Positions 19,493-20,304 of a stretch of DNA of 20,304 nt are shown here, piece by piece (position 1 is the stretch's first letter; every line of letters starts with the position of its first letter). Below the pieces are notes generated by a model. The model had not been told where the DNA came from. It ran no database searches and saw only the letters and a list, made by a program, of their open reading frames with translations. The DNA lies in the IMG/VR virus record IMGVR_UViG_3300043803_001148, positions 1-20,304 of that record, one strand, 5' to 3'. The DNA comes from a virus. A program made the position numbers and the translations under genes.

Positions 19493-20242
19493 TTATCTAG
19501 GCGCAAACTCCTGTTGTAGCTTGATATTGTCCATGAACTCTTTCTTGACACTGGCATCAGTACTGAACACACCTTTTAACACAGTGGTCTGTGTCAATGA
19601 ACTGTGTGCCATGATACCGCGATTCTCGCAGCAGCCATGTGTGGCCTGAATATACACACCAACATCGTGACTGTCAGTGGCACGAATTATTTCTCGGGCA
19701 ATGTCATTACACAGTTCTTCTTGTAACGTACCTCTCCGCGCACACCATTGTGCGATTCGTGTGTATTTGGACAGACCGATAAGTTTATTGGCCGCAATGA
19801 TACCGATATAGGCGACACCATTAACAGGCTGATGATGATGACTACACATGCTACGAAGCTCGCTGCGTACAACAAGCATACCTTCATATCTTTCTTGCGA
19901 GTGGTTGGGAAAAGCAGTTGCATCAGGTCTTGATTCATATCTACCTGCCATTATCTCATTGAAATACATCTTGGCCAGCCTACGAGCTGTGCCTGCACTG
20001 TTGGGATCTGTTTCACGATCAATCAACAACCTATCCAGTACCAATTCAAAAGCTTCTGTTGCCTCATTGATTAGATGTTCTTTGTCTGTTTCGTGCAAGT
20101 AGTCACTGATGTTGTCACCTGCCCAAAAACGTTTGTTGTCGCGTTGCATTCTGGCACGGATCGCGTCGGCCAAATATGTTTTCTTTGGTGCTGAAGTACC
20201 AGTGTCATCGTCGTTGCTCTGGTACATTTTTTCGTAAACCAT
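19493..20242 (-). CDS. folE: GTP cyclohydrolase I (FolE)
   Basis: First enzyme from GTP to 7,8-dihydroneopterin triphosphate, feeding QueD. The 249-residue protein has SMCSHHHQPVNG with zinc ligands C133 and H136, IGLSKYTRIAQWCARR, the QEEL segment (usually QERL), and HGCCENRG with the third ligand near C204. The first 40 residues are an extra N-terminal tail beyond the usual core (E. coli about 222). Unlike typical bacterial FolE, the loop NHSQERYEGMLVVRSELRS before the zinc motif is not tightly conserved but fits the fold. The ATG at 20242 follows AGGAG. A CTAAATA box is 38 bases upstream. Given QueD and QueE in the same run, it probably serves deazaguanine rather than folate synthesis. Confidence 0.93.
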   Translation of the reverse strand: MVYEKMYQSNDDDTGTSAPKKTYLADAIRARMQRDNKRFWAGDNISDYLHETDKEHLINEATEAFELVLDRLLIDRETDPNSAGTARRLAKMYFNEIMAGRYESRPDATAFPNHSQERYEGMLVVRSELRSMCSHHHQPVNGVAYIGIIAANKLIGLSKYTRIAQWCARRGTLQEELCNDIAREIIRATDSHDVGVYIQATHGCCENRGIMAHSSLTQTTVLKGVFSTDASVKKEFMDNIKLQQEFAPR

Positions 20243-20280
20243 GTAGTCTCCTAGTGTTACAGGTATGCTGTATTTTACAA

Positions 20281-20287
20281 TATTTAG
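20281..20287 (-). promoter_or_regulatory. Late-type promoter box CTAAATA before folE
   Basis: On the minus strand CTAAATA is 38 bases before the folE ATG, with an AGGAG ribosome binding site in the leader. Confidence 0.5.
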
Positions 20288-20304
20288 ATCTTGGTGTCAA
20301 ATGT

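Noticed and set aside
12134-20242. A complete queuosine or Dpd DNA-modification operon
   Set aside because: FolE, QueD and QueE are present, but no QueC or transglycosylase could be found in any frame of this window.
1-20304. CRISPR array, insertion sequence, integrase or attachment site
   Set aside because: No regularly spaced direct repeats, transposase or integrase frames were found by eye.

Overview
The window looks like part of the accessory and nucleotide-metabolism region of a large T4-like (marine, cyanophage- or pelagiphage-type) myovirus. The evidence is a T4 RNase H-type 5'-3' nuclease, many small tightly overlapping genes of the sort conserved in marine T4-like phages, two tRNA genes with encoded CCA, short AT-rich promoter motifs close to the T4 late consensus TATAAATA, and phage-typical auxiliary genes (FolE, QueD, QueE, MazG-like, thioredoxin, sugar-nucleotide enzymes). 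No structural, replication-fork or integration gene is visible. The host cannot be named from this window.

Layout: (1) 1-3339, minus strand: a small basic protein, a phosphoribosyltransferase, several conserved unknown proteins, tRNA-CAU, tRNA-Arg(UCU) and a thioredoxin cut by the window edge. (2) 3443-6439, plus strand: a glycosyltransferase-like protein, a glutamine-dependent asparagine synthetase-like amidotransferase and a 2OG-Fe(II) oxygenase. (3) 6427-7137, minus strand: one unknown gene. It starts only 25 bases from (4) 7163-8275, plus strand: a second glycosyltransferase-like protein paralogous to the first. (5) 8272-20242, minus strand: one long series of abutting genes. In transcription order these are FolE, three small unknowns, QueD, a MazG-like protein, a family-2 glycosyltransferase, a cupin, an NAD-dependent epimerase, GDP-mannose 4,6-dehydratase, an SGNH-like protein, QueE, DUF2061, an unknown, a Lar-like zinc ribbon, a cytidylyltransferase, a second SGNH-like protein, RNase H, an unknown, a second MazG-like protein and further small unknowns.

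Two biochemical themes are interleaved. FolE, QueD and QueE carry GTP to 7-carboxy-7-deazaguanine, the first half of queuosine or deazaguanine-DNA synthesis; QueC and any transglycosylase would have to lie elsewhere or come from the host. The sugar-nucleotide, glycosyltransferase, cupin, cytidylyltransferase, SGNH, AsnB and oxygenase genes suggest synthesis and decoration of a glycan. QueE sits between the two SGNH-like genes and QueD sits directly ahead of the glycosyltransferase, so the two themes share transcripts.

Two promoter classes can be read by eye. Three sites have TTGACA, 17 bases and a TATAAT-like box (before each tRNA and before the GDP-mannose dehydratase gene). About eight sites have an (N)TAAATA or ATAAATA box, usually about 16-40 bases ahead of a start codon. 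The most striking is a divergent pair in which each late-type box overlaps the start codon of the opposing gene. No function is assigned to genes that were not recognised.
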